Below are positions 1 to 10,676 of a stretch of 64,000 bases of DNA, piece after piece. Position 1 is the stretch's first letter, and each line of letters opens with the position of its first letter. The stretch spans positions 1 through 64,000 of the forward strand of contig JADKHS010000002.1 of assembly GCA_016721605.1 (NCBI GenBank). The letters run 5' to 3'. The notes under the pieces were generated by a model, which was not told the origin of the DNA, searched no databases, and worked only from the letters and a program-made list of their open reading frames with translations. Both the position numbers and the translations under genes were made by a program. The stretch is from Nitrosomonadales bacterium. GTDB lineage: Bacteria > Pseudomonadota > Gammaproteobacteria > Burkholderiales > Gallionellaceae.

Positions 1-1
1 A

Positions 2-1577
2 GTGAAGCCGTTGTTGGGAATCATGAATTACAAGGAAATCAGGGACGGATTGAACAAGGAGGGCGCGGATTACATCAAGCTTGGTGCGTATCTGGAGCAG
101 GTCATGCAGGACGTACTCGATAATCTGGAACACTTCAAGGTTTCCGATACTGATGAAGAAAGTCGGCAGGAGGCATTAAGCAAAGTATTGTCCCGTTATC
201 GGGTGAACCTGGTAGTTGACAATCATGACCTGAGTGGTGCGCCGGTAATTGTTGAAGATAACCCATTATTCCGTTCACTGTTCGGCAACATTGAATATCA
301 AACCGTAAACGATGTACTGGTAACTGATTTTACCTGCATCCGCGCTGGTAGCCTGCACAAAGCGCACGGAGGCTTCCTCATGCTGCATCTACGCGACCTG
401 CTACCCGATGATCTGGTGTGGGAAAAGCTGCGGCGCTTGTTGCGTAGCGGCAAGCTGCAAATCGAAGAGCCGGGTACAGGTCTCACACCGATTGCGGCCG
501 TTTCGCTCGAACCAGAGGCGGTGGATGTTGAAGTCAAGATCATTTTGATCGGTTCGCGCGAACAGTATTATGCGTTGCAGGAGGAGGATCCAGAGTTCGC
601 ACGCCGCTTTCGGGTCAAAGTGGATTTTGCCGAAAGTTTTTTATCCAGCGCTGAAACCCGCCGCGCTTCGTCAATTTTTATCGCCCACACTTGCCGGGAG
701 ATGGGGCTACCCCATTTTTCCGCCGCTGCCGTAGCTCGTTTGCTAGAAGATTCCCATCGCGAAACGGATGATCAATCTCGCCAAAGCGCGATCTTCGCCC
801 GCGCCGAGGCGCTCGTAATGGAAAGTGCTGCGCTCTGCCGCGCCCATGCCGGTCTGCTGGTCGAGGTAGCGGATGTAGAAGCTGCACTTCGTGCGCACAT
901 CTTACGCCACGATTATCCCGCTCAACGCTTACAGGAATCCATTGCCGAAGGTGATGTACTGATCTCCGTACATGGTGAAAAAATTGGCCAGCTTAATGAT
1001 CCACGATAAGGGCGTGTTCATTTTGCAGAACTACATGTCCGCCTTATTTGCCCATATTGCACCGCTCGCGCTTAATGCATCCATTGTGTTTGAACAGGAT
1101 TATTACGGAGTAGAGGGGGATTCTGCTTCCTGTGCCGAGCTTTATGTTTTGCTTTCATCCTTGTCGGGCTTGCCTCTCAAGCAAGGTATCGCGGTTACCG
1201 GCGCGGTCAATCAGCACGGAGAAGTATTACCGGTGGGTGGAATTAACGAAAAAATAGAAGGTTACTTTCGTGTCTGCGAAACAGCCGGACTGGACGGCAG
1301 CCAAGGCGTGCTGATTCCACACCGTAACCGCCGGCATCTGATGCTGGAACACAAGGTCATTGAGGCCGTCGCCAAAGGTTTATTTCATATCTACACTGCC
1401 GAACATACGAGCGAAGGCATAGAACTGCTTACCGGTTTCTCGGTCGGCACCGCGAACGGGACGGGTAATTATCCTTATGACAGCGTGCTGGGCCATGCCC
1501 AGAAAACCTTGCTGGCTTATCGCCGCGCATGTCAGGTGATGGAACATCCGAAAGAGGGACGCAAGCATTTGCGCTGA
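2..1577 (+). pseudogene. Lon-like ATP-dependent protease (LonB-type), 5'-truncated by window edge, internal deletion
   Basis: Two consecutive reading pieces (2-1009 and 972-1577) match the middle and the end of one Lon-family protease of the large AAA/S16 type. The second piece has the S16 proteolytic domain: a GDSAS serine motif (Ser codon at 1122-1124) and the lysine segment GGINEKIEGYF. The gene starts before the window. At about 995 the text jumps from EKIGQLN directly to IHDKGVF; family members carry roughly 40 more residues here, so a block is missing and the frame shifts as well. This cannot be fixed by adding one base. Either the gene is inactivated or the assembly lost a segment. Family assignment is strong, functional state is not. 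Confidence 0.8.
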
Positions 1578-1817
1578 GTAAGGGAGCAGATTTCGACTAT
1601 TGGCATTGGGCTGTTTTACATATGCAGGAACAAAGCGCGCCTACAATTTAAAACGCAATGCTGGCCGCATAACGCTTTACACCCGCATAAATTCGTGTAG
1701 CCGCATTTTGCGGTTTGTACCAGCCCCCCAAAGCACCCTCCATGTACAGTCGTAAATGTGTGAAAATAGCGACTGCAAATCGGGCATTTAAGTAAACCCT
1801 ACAATAAAGGCGACAAA

Positions 1818-1939
1818 TTGGTACAACCTAATTTTCAATTCGAAAAGCGTCAAAAGAATTAGCCAAGAAAAAAGAAAGAAGAAAAAAACAACGCAAATTA
1901 GAAGATAAAAGCTTCCTCAGACCAGCCCGATCGCACTAA
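1818..1939 (+). pseudogene. Lysine-rich small protein remnant, frame-broken
   Basis: Starting at a TTG preceded by AAGGCGAC, the plus strand reads NFQFEKRQK, then a run of lysines and glutamates, and ends KRKLEDKSFL. Small basic proteins beginning this way are common hypothetical proteins in Betaproteobacteria. Keeping the frame needs extra A bases in two or three A-rich runs, so the piece is either misread homopolymers or a remnant. Function is unknown. The 240 bases before it (1578-1817) show nothing I can name. Confidence 0.35.
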
Positions 1940-2010
1940 TGATGGAAGCCCGTCCACCTAAATCAGAACAACGCAACTTCCGGCAAGTCTGGCTGGCTTG
2001 CCGGTAAAGC

Positions 2011-2256
2011 GTGGGAATAATACCTAATACCTACACTAATTGCCCCAAGCACGGATACAAGTTGCCGCAATCTTTACCGGGCAATGCCGCTTGCCCTGCT
2101 TGCGGCATTTACTTTTGCTTTGATCAACGGCCCAATGCCCAGCACTGGGGTGCGCTGGCGCGCACGCTAAGCGCGGTTGCTTGCCACGCTAAGTTGGGCA
2201 AGCGCTGTGTGTGGCGGCAGCGGTTGAAATTAAGCGAGTCGTTAAGCGCCGACTAG
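2011..2256 (+). CDS. Hypothetical protein with N-terminal zinc ribbon, possibly a truncated gene
   Basis: An 81-residue frame from a GTG start. Residues about 11-34 form a zinc-ribbon-like pattern (CPKHGY, then CPACG), typical of the N-terminal ribbon on small membrane or regulatory proteins. After the ribbon the translation loses obvious family character (many W, R and H residues), which suggests that the original protein was longer and that a frameshift follows. It converges on yaeQ with only a few bases between. No function is assigned. Confidence 0.4.
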   Translation: MGIIPNTYTNCPKHGYKLPQSLPGNAACPACGIYFCFDQRPNAQHWGALARTLSAVACHAKLGKRCVWRQRLKLSESLSAD

Positions 2257-2262
2257 CCAATC

Positions 2263-2820
2263 TCAATGTCCGCGAGTGGACGGCACTTTTAGCAACACCC
2301 GTTCCACCTGCGCACTGTCATTCCCATCGCTCAACCATACCTGCCCATCCTGAATGGTGCATTGCAACTGCATGTTACGCTGAGCCAGCTTGGCGATGGC
2401 GCGCGTATTTTCCAGCGGTAGGTTAATCACGCTCAGATTCTTGAGCCGTTCGAATTGACTGTTGTTTTGTGCGAACCACATATCCGCGACGCGGCCGCCA
2501 TAGGTGTAAACAATCACTTGATTAGAGCGGCCACAGGCTTTACGTATTAGTTTTTCGTCGGGAAGCCCGACGTCTATCCACAACTCAATCGCACCCGTTA
2601 AATCTTTCCGCCATAAATCCGCCTCATCATCAGCGGTCATCCCTTGGCCGAACTCCAGATATTCGTGGGCATGCAATGCAAAGGCTAACAACCGCACCAT
2701 CATGCGCTCATCTGTTTCAGAAGGGTGTCGTGCAAGAGTAAGCGCGTGATCTTGGTAATAGTGACGTTCCATGTCTGCGATTTGCAGATTGGCTTTGAAG
2801 ATGGTTGCTTTAATAGCCAT
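2263..2820 (-). CDS. yaeQ: YaeQ family protein
   Basis: A 185-residue protein, normal for the family, opening MAIKATIFKANLQIAD and carrying the family's central WRKDLTGAIELWIDVGLP and later YTYGGR segments. YaeQ has a PD-(D/E)XK-like fold. In enterobacteria it was reported as a suppressor of rfaH loss, but its biochemical role is unclear. It is followed on the same strand by nothing close and is preceded (45 bases) by arfB, so yaeQ may share the transcript of the S4 protein and arfB. Confidence 0.92.
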   Translation of the reverse strand: MAIKATIFKANLQIADMERHYYQDHALTLARHPSETDERMMVRLLAFALHAHEYLEFGQGMTADDEADLWRKDLTGAIELWIDVGLPDEKLIRKACGRSNQVIVYTYGGRVADMWFAQNNSQFERLKNLSVINLPLENTRAIAKLAQRNMQLQCTIQDGQVWLSDGNDSAQVERVLLKVPSTRGH

Positions 2821-2865
2821 ATAGCTCCTGGATCCGTCCCATGCAGAAGTAGACTTCTGCCAAAA

Positions 2866-3279
2866 TTATTCTATTACCCGGCCACGCATACTTTTAATTG
2901 CGCCATGCTTGGCTTTGCTATCCATACGCTTTCTCTGCGAACTGCGCGTAGGTTTTGTTGCACGACGGACGGTGGGCAACACTGCGATACTCTGCACCAA
3001 CTCTTTCAAGCGTCGCAATGCTTCACCCCGATTCATTTCCTGACTGCGAAATTCCTGCGCCTTGATAATCACCACGCCGTCTTTGGTGATGCGGTGATCA
3101 TGCAGCTCAAGGAGCCGCGCTTTAAATGCTTCCGGCAACGATGAGGCATTGATGTCGAAACGCAGATGCACAGCACTGGAAACCTTGTTAACGTTCTGTC
3201 CGCCCGCTCCCTGCGCACGCACGGCGGTTAACTCGATCTCATGATCTGGAATGGTAACGTTGTGGGAGATATACAGCAT
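2866..3279 (-). CDS. arfB: Alternative ribosome-rescue factor, release-factor homologue
   Basis: A 137-residue member of the ArfB/YaeJ group. The GGQ peptidyl-hydrolysis motif lies in AQGAGGQNVNK near residue 27. The C-terminal tail is rich in lysine and arginine (KPTRSSQRKRMDSKAKHG), as expected for the tail that enters the empty mRNA channel of stalled ribosomes. It frees peptides from non-stop complexes without a stop codon. It starts 5 bases after the S4-domain gene, so the two are probably co-transcribed. Confidence 0.95.
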   Translation of the reverse strand: MLYISHNVTIPDHEIELTAVRAQGAGGQNVNKVSSAVHLRFDINASSLPEAFKARLLELHDHRITKDGVVIIKAQEFRSQEMNRGEALRRLKELVQSIAVLPTVRRATKPTRSSQRKRMDSKAKHGAIKSMRGRVIE

Positions 3280-3284
3280 GAAAA

Positions 3285-3500
3285 TTATGCAAGCACTGTG
3301 ATGCGCACGTCGCCCAGGGTCACCACTGACCCTGCACGTATTTTGCAGGTTTTGCGCAATTCCACGTGCCCGTCCACCGACACCACACCTTCCGCGACCA
3401 GAGCCTTGCCCGCTCCACCACTATCGCACACGCCAACCATTTTAAGCAATTGGTTTAGCTCGATAAATTCGCCATTAAGCTTGAATTCAAGTTGTTGCAT
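3285..3500 (-). CDS. ybcJ: YbcJ-like S4-domain RNA-binding protein
   Basis: A 71-residue single-domain S4-like protein: FIELNQLLKMVG, then GGAGKALVAEGVVSVDG and RKTCKIRAG. These match the small YbcJ/RNA-binding S4 family. The role is likely RNA or ribosome association. It heads the arfB-yaeQ cluster with close spacing, which fits a translation-related job. The start is the ATG at 3500. Confidence 0.88.
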   Translation of the reverse strand: MQQLEFKLNGEFIELNQLLKMVGVCDSGGAGKALVAEGVVSVDGHVELRKTCKIRAGSVVTLGDVRITVLA

Positions 3501-3566
3501 GTTTACCTATTTTAAAAAATGAGAGCTACGAATTAATTTTTTTCGGGGTCAGTTTACTTTCTGTCC

Positions 3567-5038
3567 TCACTTCTTCCGAGTATGGCTTCGTTGTTCAATT
3601 AAATTGTCAATCGCACGCTTACCAAAAACTAGCGAAACCTCGTGAAGCACGTCTGGATGAGATAATTCATTCCATGTTTTAAACGTGAAATGTTCGATGG
3701 AGAATCCGTCTTCCCTCTGGCGGAATATCCACAATCCACGCCTTGCAGCTAAAGCTAACACTATTGCACGCAGCCGCAATCCATAAGATTTTGCTTGGAC
3801 AAATGTTTCCTTCAATTCTTTATTTGTACTGATGTCCAATTTGCATTCAATCAATGCGACAGCACTTTCCTCTCCGGGGCGGGGATCAGCCCCAAACACG
3901 TAGTCTGGGTAGTTGCGCTCACCGCGCCCCATCCTCACTGGAAACTGCCGAATCCAATCATTTTCAGTAAACCCGAGTTTTCTTAATAGCGGTTCTACGA
4001 GTTCGGTTTCTACGGCGCGTTCGTTTTCAAGTTGGGCGTTATAAAATTCTTCCGCTACAGGTGATTGTGGTAATTGTGAAGGATCGAATCCTTGCTTCCG
4101 CAGTAAATCAATGATTGCGGCATATTCCTCGACAGTAAACGGCGTTCCACTGGCACCCTGAAAATGTGCGCGAACAGATGATTTCTTGCCCAGCAAAGGG
4201 TGTTTTGAAAATTCCGCAAAAGGAATGGGCGTAATTTTTATCGGTTGTCCAACGCGGATCGTCGAATAATAATAAAAGAATGGATCATTGAATCCTTCAT
4301 CCAATGCACGCCAAACCGAATGCAGGTAGCTTCTTGGTGAGGCGCACCAAAGCAGAATAATGTCTCCACGCCGTGTTTCCAAATTTCCTTGCCAATGACT
4401 AACTGATTTTTCATCTGCTGCGTCCAACCACATAAAATCCCCATTGTTTTCGACCCCTCCTATGGAAAACCAAATACGGGAAGGCCGCGGCAATTCGCCA
4501 TCAGGACGAGGAACGAGGCTTTTTGGAGCAAAGTCATAGAGGAAAGCATTGAGTTCCTGTGGTGAAGCTCATGGCGCTTGCGAAAGTCGTAAAGCGATCG
4601 GTTAATGGCGAGGTAATACAATGCCCGCTCGCATTTTTTCAGTTTGCCCGGAACTTCGGGAAGTCGAATATTAAAGGACTGGCAAAGTTTGCTGAACTTA
4701 TCAAATCGGGTTGCGAATAGGTAAGGGGTGAAGAACTCAGGATAAGTTGTATGCAGGCCAGCCGAGAGGCCTGCTATTGATCCAAAAATATCGCCATAAA
4801 GTGTTGCATTGAGTTTACCCCCGCCAAACCCACCCCAGATGTTTTTGCCTTCATCACCTTCAAAGCTCCATACCACAGCGTTATCGGCAATCGAAGTAAA
4901 AAGCTGCTCTGCCTCGCACATATTGGTGACAGTGTGCTCCGCTGCATACTCGGCAATCAATTCGCGAAGATTAACTGCTTCTGGTTCGAGAACAACATCT
5001 TCCACCAAATCATCATTTGATTCCTCGAAGAAACCCAT
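3567..5038 (-). CDS. EVE/PUA-like domain plus PD-(D/E)XK nuclease (candidate modification-dependent restriction enzyme), frame-broken
   Basis: One gene in two frames. The upstream piece (from an ATG at 5038) ends in YDFRKRHEL. Adding one T at about 4565 continues it as SPQELNAFLYDFAPKSL and into the downstream piece, giving roughly 490 residues. The N-terminal 160 residues are unrecognised. The middle has an EVE-like (PUA-fold) pattern: GDIILLW, W(R)AL, FYYYSTIRVGQP and GTPFTVEEY; EVE domains in other enzymes bind modified bases. The C-terminal part has a nuclease core, counted in the 308-residue downstream frame: Asp197 in PDYVF and Glu216-x-Lys218 in IECKLD. By domain logic it would cut DNA carrying modified bases, or less likely act as a solitary nuclease. 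A transposase remnant sits directly upstream, and in-frame text up to about 5198 may be a lost 5' part. No methyltransferase is adjacent. Confidence 0.6.
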
Positions 5039-5198
5039 TATGTGTGTGAATGATGATGTCTCTAAGTTGCTGAGTAGCTGCCAAGTGACCGGCAACATCG
5101 CGCTCAATGGCTATGCGTCCATCTTTGGAGTCGCGATATAAGTCCCACAAAAAACGATTAAATTCCAAAGCCTTAATCCATTTAGCAAAAAATTCTTG

Positions 5199-5273
5199 TT
5201 ATTTTTCGTAAGCATGCCAGACGGCATGAAGATGATCGGACATTATCACCCATACAGCAATGCCAAAAGGCAT
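5199..5273 (-). pseudogene. REP-associated (Y1/IS200-like) transposase fragment
   Basis: A 24-codon piece reading VWVIMSDHLHAVW, which has the HxH motif (DHLH) of the Y1 transposase domain found in REP-associated tyrosine transposases. It starts with an ATG at 5273 and stops at 5199, far short of a full domain, so it is only a fragment. It lies against the 5' end of the EVE-nuclease gene. Confidence 0.45.
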
Positions 5274-5408
5274 TTCCAAATTTTACTGATAGTGTTGCAT
5301 AGTGATCAAGGCAGTGCGGGTTGGTCAACAGCATCTAACAAAGGGGAATGGGAACAGTGAAGAAAGATGCGTTTGGTGTGCAAGCGCACTCTACAAATTC
5401 TCCGACCA

Positions 5409-7063
5409 CTACAGCTTCACCGCATGTTCGCGCGTGGTGTGGAAAACAACTTTTGGCCAGCGTTCCTGGGTGAGCTTGAGATTGACGCTGTTCGGTGCGA
5501 GATAGGCCATGTTGTTGGCGGCATCGTAGGCGACGTTGTGCGATAAGGCCTTTTCAAAATCGGCGAGCATTTTTTTGTCGTCACAAGTAACCCAGCGCGC
5601 GCTCGTGGTATTGGTGCCGTCGAATACCGCATCCACGCCGTACTCACCCATCAAGCGGCTGGCCACTACATCAAACTGCAGTACGCCGACCGCGCCCAGA
5701 ATTAAATCACCCCCACTCACTGGCTTGAATACTTGTACCGCGCCCTCTTCACCCAGCTGCTGCAAACCTTTATGCAGCTGCTTGACCTTGATCGGGTTCC
5801 GGATACGCACGGAGCGGAAGAAGTCTGGCGCGAAATAAGGAATGCCGGTGAATTGCAATAACTCGCCTTCGGAAAAGCTGTCGCCGATCTGCATGTTGCC
5901 GTGGTTGGGTAAGCCGATGATGTCGCCAGCGTAAGCTTCTTCTACCTGCTCACGGCTGGAGGCCATAAAGGTGACAACGTTGGACACACGAATTTCGCGG
6001 CTAATGCGCAGGTGTTTGATCTTCATGCCACGCTCGAAGCGCCCGGAGCAAACTCGCAAGAAGGCGATGCGATCACGGTGATTCGCGTCCATGTTGGCTT
6101 GTATCTTGAACACGAAGCCAGTAAAAGCCGCCTCGTTAGGTGCAACAACACGTACAGTGGCATCGCGTGCACATGGCGCTGGTGCCCAATCCAACAAGGC
6201 GTTGAGAATTTCGCGCACGCCGAAGTTATTGATAGCGGAGCCGAAGAATACGGGGTTTGCGTGCCGGCCAGAAACGCGGCAAGATCAAAAGGATGCGAAG
6301 CGCCATGTAAAAGCTCAACTTCTGCTTTAAGCCGCTCTATTTCCAACGGGAACATTTCCATAAGGCGCGGGTTATCGATGCCTTTAACTATTTCAAAATC
6401 CTGATCGGCGCGTTCTTCGCCAGCCGCGAACAGTAGAATCTCGTCGCGCAATAAGTGATAGACACCCCGAAAAGTCTTGCCCATCCCCAGCGGCCAAGTC
6501 ACCGGTGCGCACTGGATATTAAGGACCGACTCAACTTCATCCAGCAATTCCACCGGGTCGCGCGTTTCACGGTCCATCTTGTTAATGAAAGTTATGATGG
6601 GCGTGTTGCGCATACGGCACACGTTGAGCAATTTGATGGTTTGCGTTTCCACGCCCTTGGCCGCGTCGATAACCATAAGCGCTGAATCCACAGCAGTGAG
6701 CACGCGGTAGGTGTCTTCTGAAAAATCCTGGTGGCCGGGGGTGTCGAGCAGATTGACTGCATGGTTGCGATATTCGAATTGCATCACTGAGCTGGCTACA
6801 GAAATGCCGCGTTGCTTCTCGATGTCCATCCAGTCGGACGTTGCGTGGCGGCCACTCTTGCGCGCCTTCACCGTACCCGCCAATTGAATCGCACCGGAAA
6901 ACAGCAGTAACTTTTCGGTCAGTGTGGTTTTGCCCGCATCCGGGTGAGAGATGATGCCGAAGGTGCGACGGCGCGCCACTTCTCGCGTGATTAAATCACG
7001 CGCAACAGGTGCGGGTACATCAATTACTTGTAGTACAGGCTCTGTTACAGAATCCGTTGCCAT
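5409..7063 (-). CDS. prfC: Peptide chain release factor 3 (RF3), one frameshift
   Basis: RF3 is the GTPase that removes RF1/RF2 from the ribosome after peptide release. The start is chosen at the ATG at 7063 (MATDSV); the upstream extension is not family-like. The G1 loop SHPDAGKTT, the DTPGHQDF G3 motif and the INKMDRE G4 motif are in the first piece. Domains II and III follow in the second. The frame breaks at about 6250 in CCGTATTC; one extra G gives TPVFFGSAINNFGVREIL and a full-length RF3 of about 550 residues. The break is therefore probably a base-calling error. Confidence 0.92.
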
Positions 7064-7153
7064 GATAAGCCAATAAATTCTAGCGCTAAAATACGGGTGT
7101 TGCAAAAACAAGTACATTGGCCTAACAGCACTCTAAGAGTGCTCAAGTCTAAC

Positions 7154-7558
7154 TTAGCGAATATCTCCGTCCACATAAAACCATAGGTCGCCTTCGCGCA
7201 CGAAGCGGCTCACTTCGTGCAGTCGATATGCACGGCCACCTATTTTATAGCGCGCCACAAACTCCACTACGGCGCGGTCCGGTTCCTGAAGATTGTACTC
7301 ATGGCGCTTCACCTCCAACCCCAGCCACTTTGTCTTAACTTTATCAGCCGCATCCTGCGGGGCGGGGCGTGTAGAGGGATGCCAAGTTGCCAGTATGTAA
7401 TCCTCGCATTCCAATGTGTAAGCGACATAGCGGGAGCGCATCAATGCTTCTGCGCTGGGGGCAGGCGTGTTGCCCCCGATATAACACCCGCAACAATCCG
7501 TGAAATTTTTATTGCTGCCGCAAGCACAACGGGCTTGCATATCAATCAAATCGGCCAT
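7154..7558 (-). CDS. YchJ family SEC-C motif protein
   Basis: A 134-residue protein with an N-terminal SEC-C-type metal-binding motif (CACGSNKNFTDCCGCY) followed by the YchJ-like domain with SAEALMRSRYVAY and a C-terminal FVREGDLWFYVDGD. The function is unknown; the family is a small NTF2-like fold with a zinc-binding head. Its start overlaps the end of srkA by 13 bases, so the two are probably translated from one transcript. Confidence 0.9.
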   Translation of the reverse strand: MADLIDMQARCACGSNKNFTDCCGCYIGGNTPAPSAEALMRSRYVAYTLECEDYILATWHPSTRPAPQDAADKVKTKWLGLEVKRHEYNLQEPDRAVVEFVARYKIGGRAYRLHEVSRFVREGDLWFYVDGDIR

Positions 7559-8532
7559 AGCGGAGGCTCATCCATCAGCGCGATCTGCTCGCGCAATTCC
7601 AGAATGCGATCTTGCCAATAGTGTTGAGTATTAAACCACGGGAAGGCTTGCTTGAAGGCTGGATCATCCCAACGCTGTGCCAGCCAGGCGGAATAATGGA
7701 TCAGGCGCAAGGTACGCAGAGCTTCGACCAGATGCAACTCACATGAATCAAAATCGTAAAAGTCTTCATACCCCGCCAGCACATCATTCAACTGCCGCGC
7801 CATGTCAGCACGCTCGCCCGACAACAGCATCCACAAGTCCTGCACAGCAGGGCCCATGCGGCTATCATCGAAATCAACGAAGTGCGGGCCATCGTCCGTC
7901 CACAGCACATTACCCGCATGACAATCTCCATGCAGCCGTAGCGCTCTTACGTTGTTGCCGGCACGCTCAAAGCAATGACGCACACCCGCCAGTGCCTGCT
8001 CTGCTACGCTGCGATAGGCCGCATCAAGATCAGCCGGGATAAAATTATTTGTCAGTAAGAAATCAAGCGGTTCAACACCGAAGCTCGCTATATCCAGTGT
8101 GGGGCGATGCTGAAACGGTTTGAGCGCGCCAATGGCGTGGATGCGGCCCAGAAAGCGCCCCATCCATTCCAGCGTGTTTCGATCTTCAAGTTCGGGCGCG
8201 CGTCCGCCGCGCTTGGAAAAAACGGCGAAGCGAAATCCTTCAAAAGTGTGCAGTGTTTCGCCCCTTAGTACCAAAGCGGGCACCACCGGAATTTCGCGCT
8301 CAACCAACTCCTGCACGAAAGCGTGTTCTTCAAGTATGGCTTCATTCGTCCAGCGCCCCGGCCGATAAAATTTTGCTACCAGCGGAGAGCCTTCTTCCAT
8401 GCCTACCTGATAGACGCGGTTCTCATAGCTGTTCAGCGCTAACAGACGGCCATCGCTGCGGCAGTTTAAGCTGTCCAACGCGTTCATGACGCAATCGGGG
8501 GTAAGTAAAGAGAAAGTGGGTGATGTCACCAT
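7546..8532 (-). CDS. srkA: Stress response kinase A (YihE/RdoA)
   Basis: A 328-residue protein of the usual length with an APH-like kinase fold. LNSYENRVYQV opens the N-lobe, LHGDCHAGNVLW is the catalytic loop with its aspartate, and FVDFDDSRMGP holds the metal-binding acidic residues. In E. coli, SrkA counters death pathways under envelope and oxidative stress. The start at 8532 fits family N-termini (PTFSLLTPD). It is followed by overlapping ychJ and preceded by the DUF1415 gene on the same strand, a plausible three-gene unit. Confidence 0.93.
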   Translation of the reverse strand: MVTSPTFSLLTPDCVMNALDSLNCRSDGRLLALNSYENRVYQVGMEEGSPLVAKFYRPGRWTNEAILEEHAFVQELVEREIPVVPALVLRGETLHTFEGFRFAVFSKRGGRAPELEDRNTLEWMGRFLGRIHAIGALKPFQHRPTLDIASFGVEPLDFLLTNNFIPADLDAAYRSVAEQALAGVRHCFERAGNNVRALRLHGDCHAGNVLWTDDGPHFVDFDDSRMGPAVQDLWMLLSGERADMARQLNDVLAGYEDFYDFDSCELHLVEALRTLRLIHYSAWLAQRWDDPAFKQAFPWFNTQHYWQDRILELREQIALMDEPPLWPI

Positions 8533-8553
8533 TACAAGGTCTTTGCGCAGTTA

Positions 8554-9120
8554 TTAATTTTTCAGGGAAGGATTAGTTAGCCCCAAATCATTCCAGCCTG
8601 CGTGACCCAAACGGCGCAGTGTCTCAATGTTCTTATCGAATATTTTTTCGGATTCAGGAAAAGCCGACACCGCCTGCACGACACTTGCTTCGCGCAGCAG
8701 ATGCAACATAGGATACGGCGACCGGTTGGTGTAGTTTTCAATATCGTCAGGTTGTGTGCCAGCAAACTGATACTGTGGGTGAAAACTAGCCACTTGCAAC
8801 AAACCTTCCAAATCCATGTCTTCCAGCGCCGCATCGGCCACATCGAGAAAGTCGTTGTACTCGATAAAATCAGTGAGCACATAGGGATGAACAAGCAAGG
8901 TAGTGTCGATATTTGTAGCTGGCGTTTCGGCCAACACTTCCAGCTCTTGCATGAGGTCTCTTAGTAAATCCTCATGCGTGGTCGCAGAACTCACCACATA
9001 GCGTATCTGATTTTTCACGTGGACGGCCTTGGCAAACGGGCACAGGTTGAAGCCAATGACGACCCGCTCCAACCACAGTTTGGTCGCAGCGATGATTTTT
9101 TCGTCTGTTGTGGTATTCAT
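8554..9120 (-). CDS. DUF1415 domain protein
   Basis: A 188-residue protein with the family's N-terminal WLERVVIGFNLCPFAK and central FHPQYQF and NRSPYPMLHLLRE segments. DUF1415 proteins are widespread in Gammaproteobacteria and Betaproteobacteria with no established activity. The gene lies 21 bases upstream of srkA on the same strand and begins next to a short mobile repeat at 9194-9336. Confidence 0.9.
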   Translation of the reverse strand: MNTTTDEKIIAATKLWLERVVIGFNLCPFAKAVHVKNQIRYVVSSATTHEDLLRDLMQELEVLAETPATNIDTTLLVHPYVLTDFIEYNDFLDVADAALEDMDLEGLLQVASFHPQYQFAGTQPDDIENYTNRSPYPMLHLLREASVVQAVSAFPESEKIFDKNIETLRRLGHAGWNDLGLTNPSLKN

Positions 9121-9193
9121 TTTAGTAAAAAAACAAATTTATTAATTTTGTCGGAGCCAGTCCAGTTAATTACTTGGCCCTGCGTCTTGGCAA

Positions 9194-9314
9194 AGGGCAT
9201 CCCTACAAATTCAGATTTCGTCACAATACGTTGTTGCTCACAAAAATGTTTCTTACATATCAATTATATGCTGCGTCAACATTTTTTATTCGCGCCTAGT
9301 CTTGTTTAGAATTC

Positions 9315-9336
<22 letters not shown>
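9194..9336. repeat. MITE-like element, copy 1
   Basis: About 143 bases nearly identical to 27705-27849. The core shared by both runs from CAGATTTCGTCACAATACG to CGCGCCTAGTCTTGTTTAGA. The right end (AATTTTTAGAGGTGCCCCT) is the inverted complement of the left end of copy 2, showing terminal inverted repeats; the left end here is more eroded (AGGGCATCCCTACAAATT). It has no coding capacity. It sits immediately past the natural stop codon of rhlE. Confidence 0.75.
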
Positions 9337-10391
<1,055 letters not shown>

Positions 10392-10676
10392 AAATTATTC
10401 CTAGAAAAAATCGGCCTGTCGCCTTTAATGGCGCCAGTCTTAGGCAGATAGATGGGTTTTTAAAACCAGTTCAGATAGTGGCAAGAAGACTAGGAACTAA
10501 TACCACAAGTTAAATTGTAACAGAAACCAATTGCGTTACCGGATTGATTTTATCTTGAGGGGAAGCGAGATCGTGTATTACATATATTATATAAACTACC
10601 TGCATCATTTTATTTCATCACAACGAATTTACTTTATATTGTTGTGTGAAATCTGACCCCACACTGTGTTAATAAT

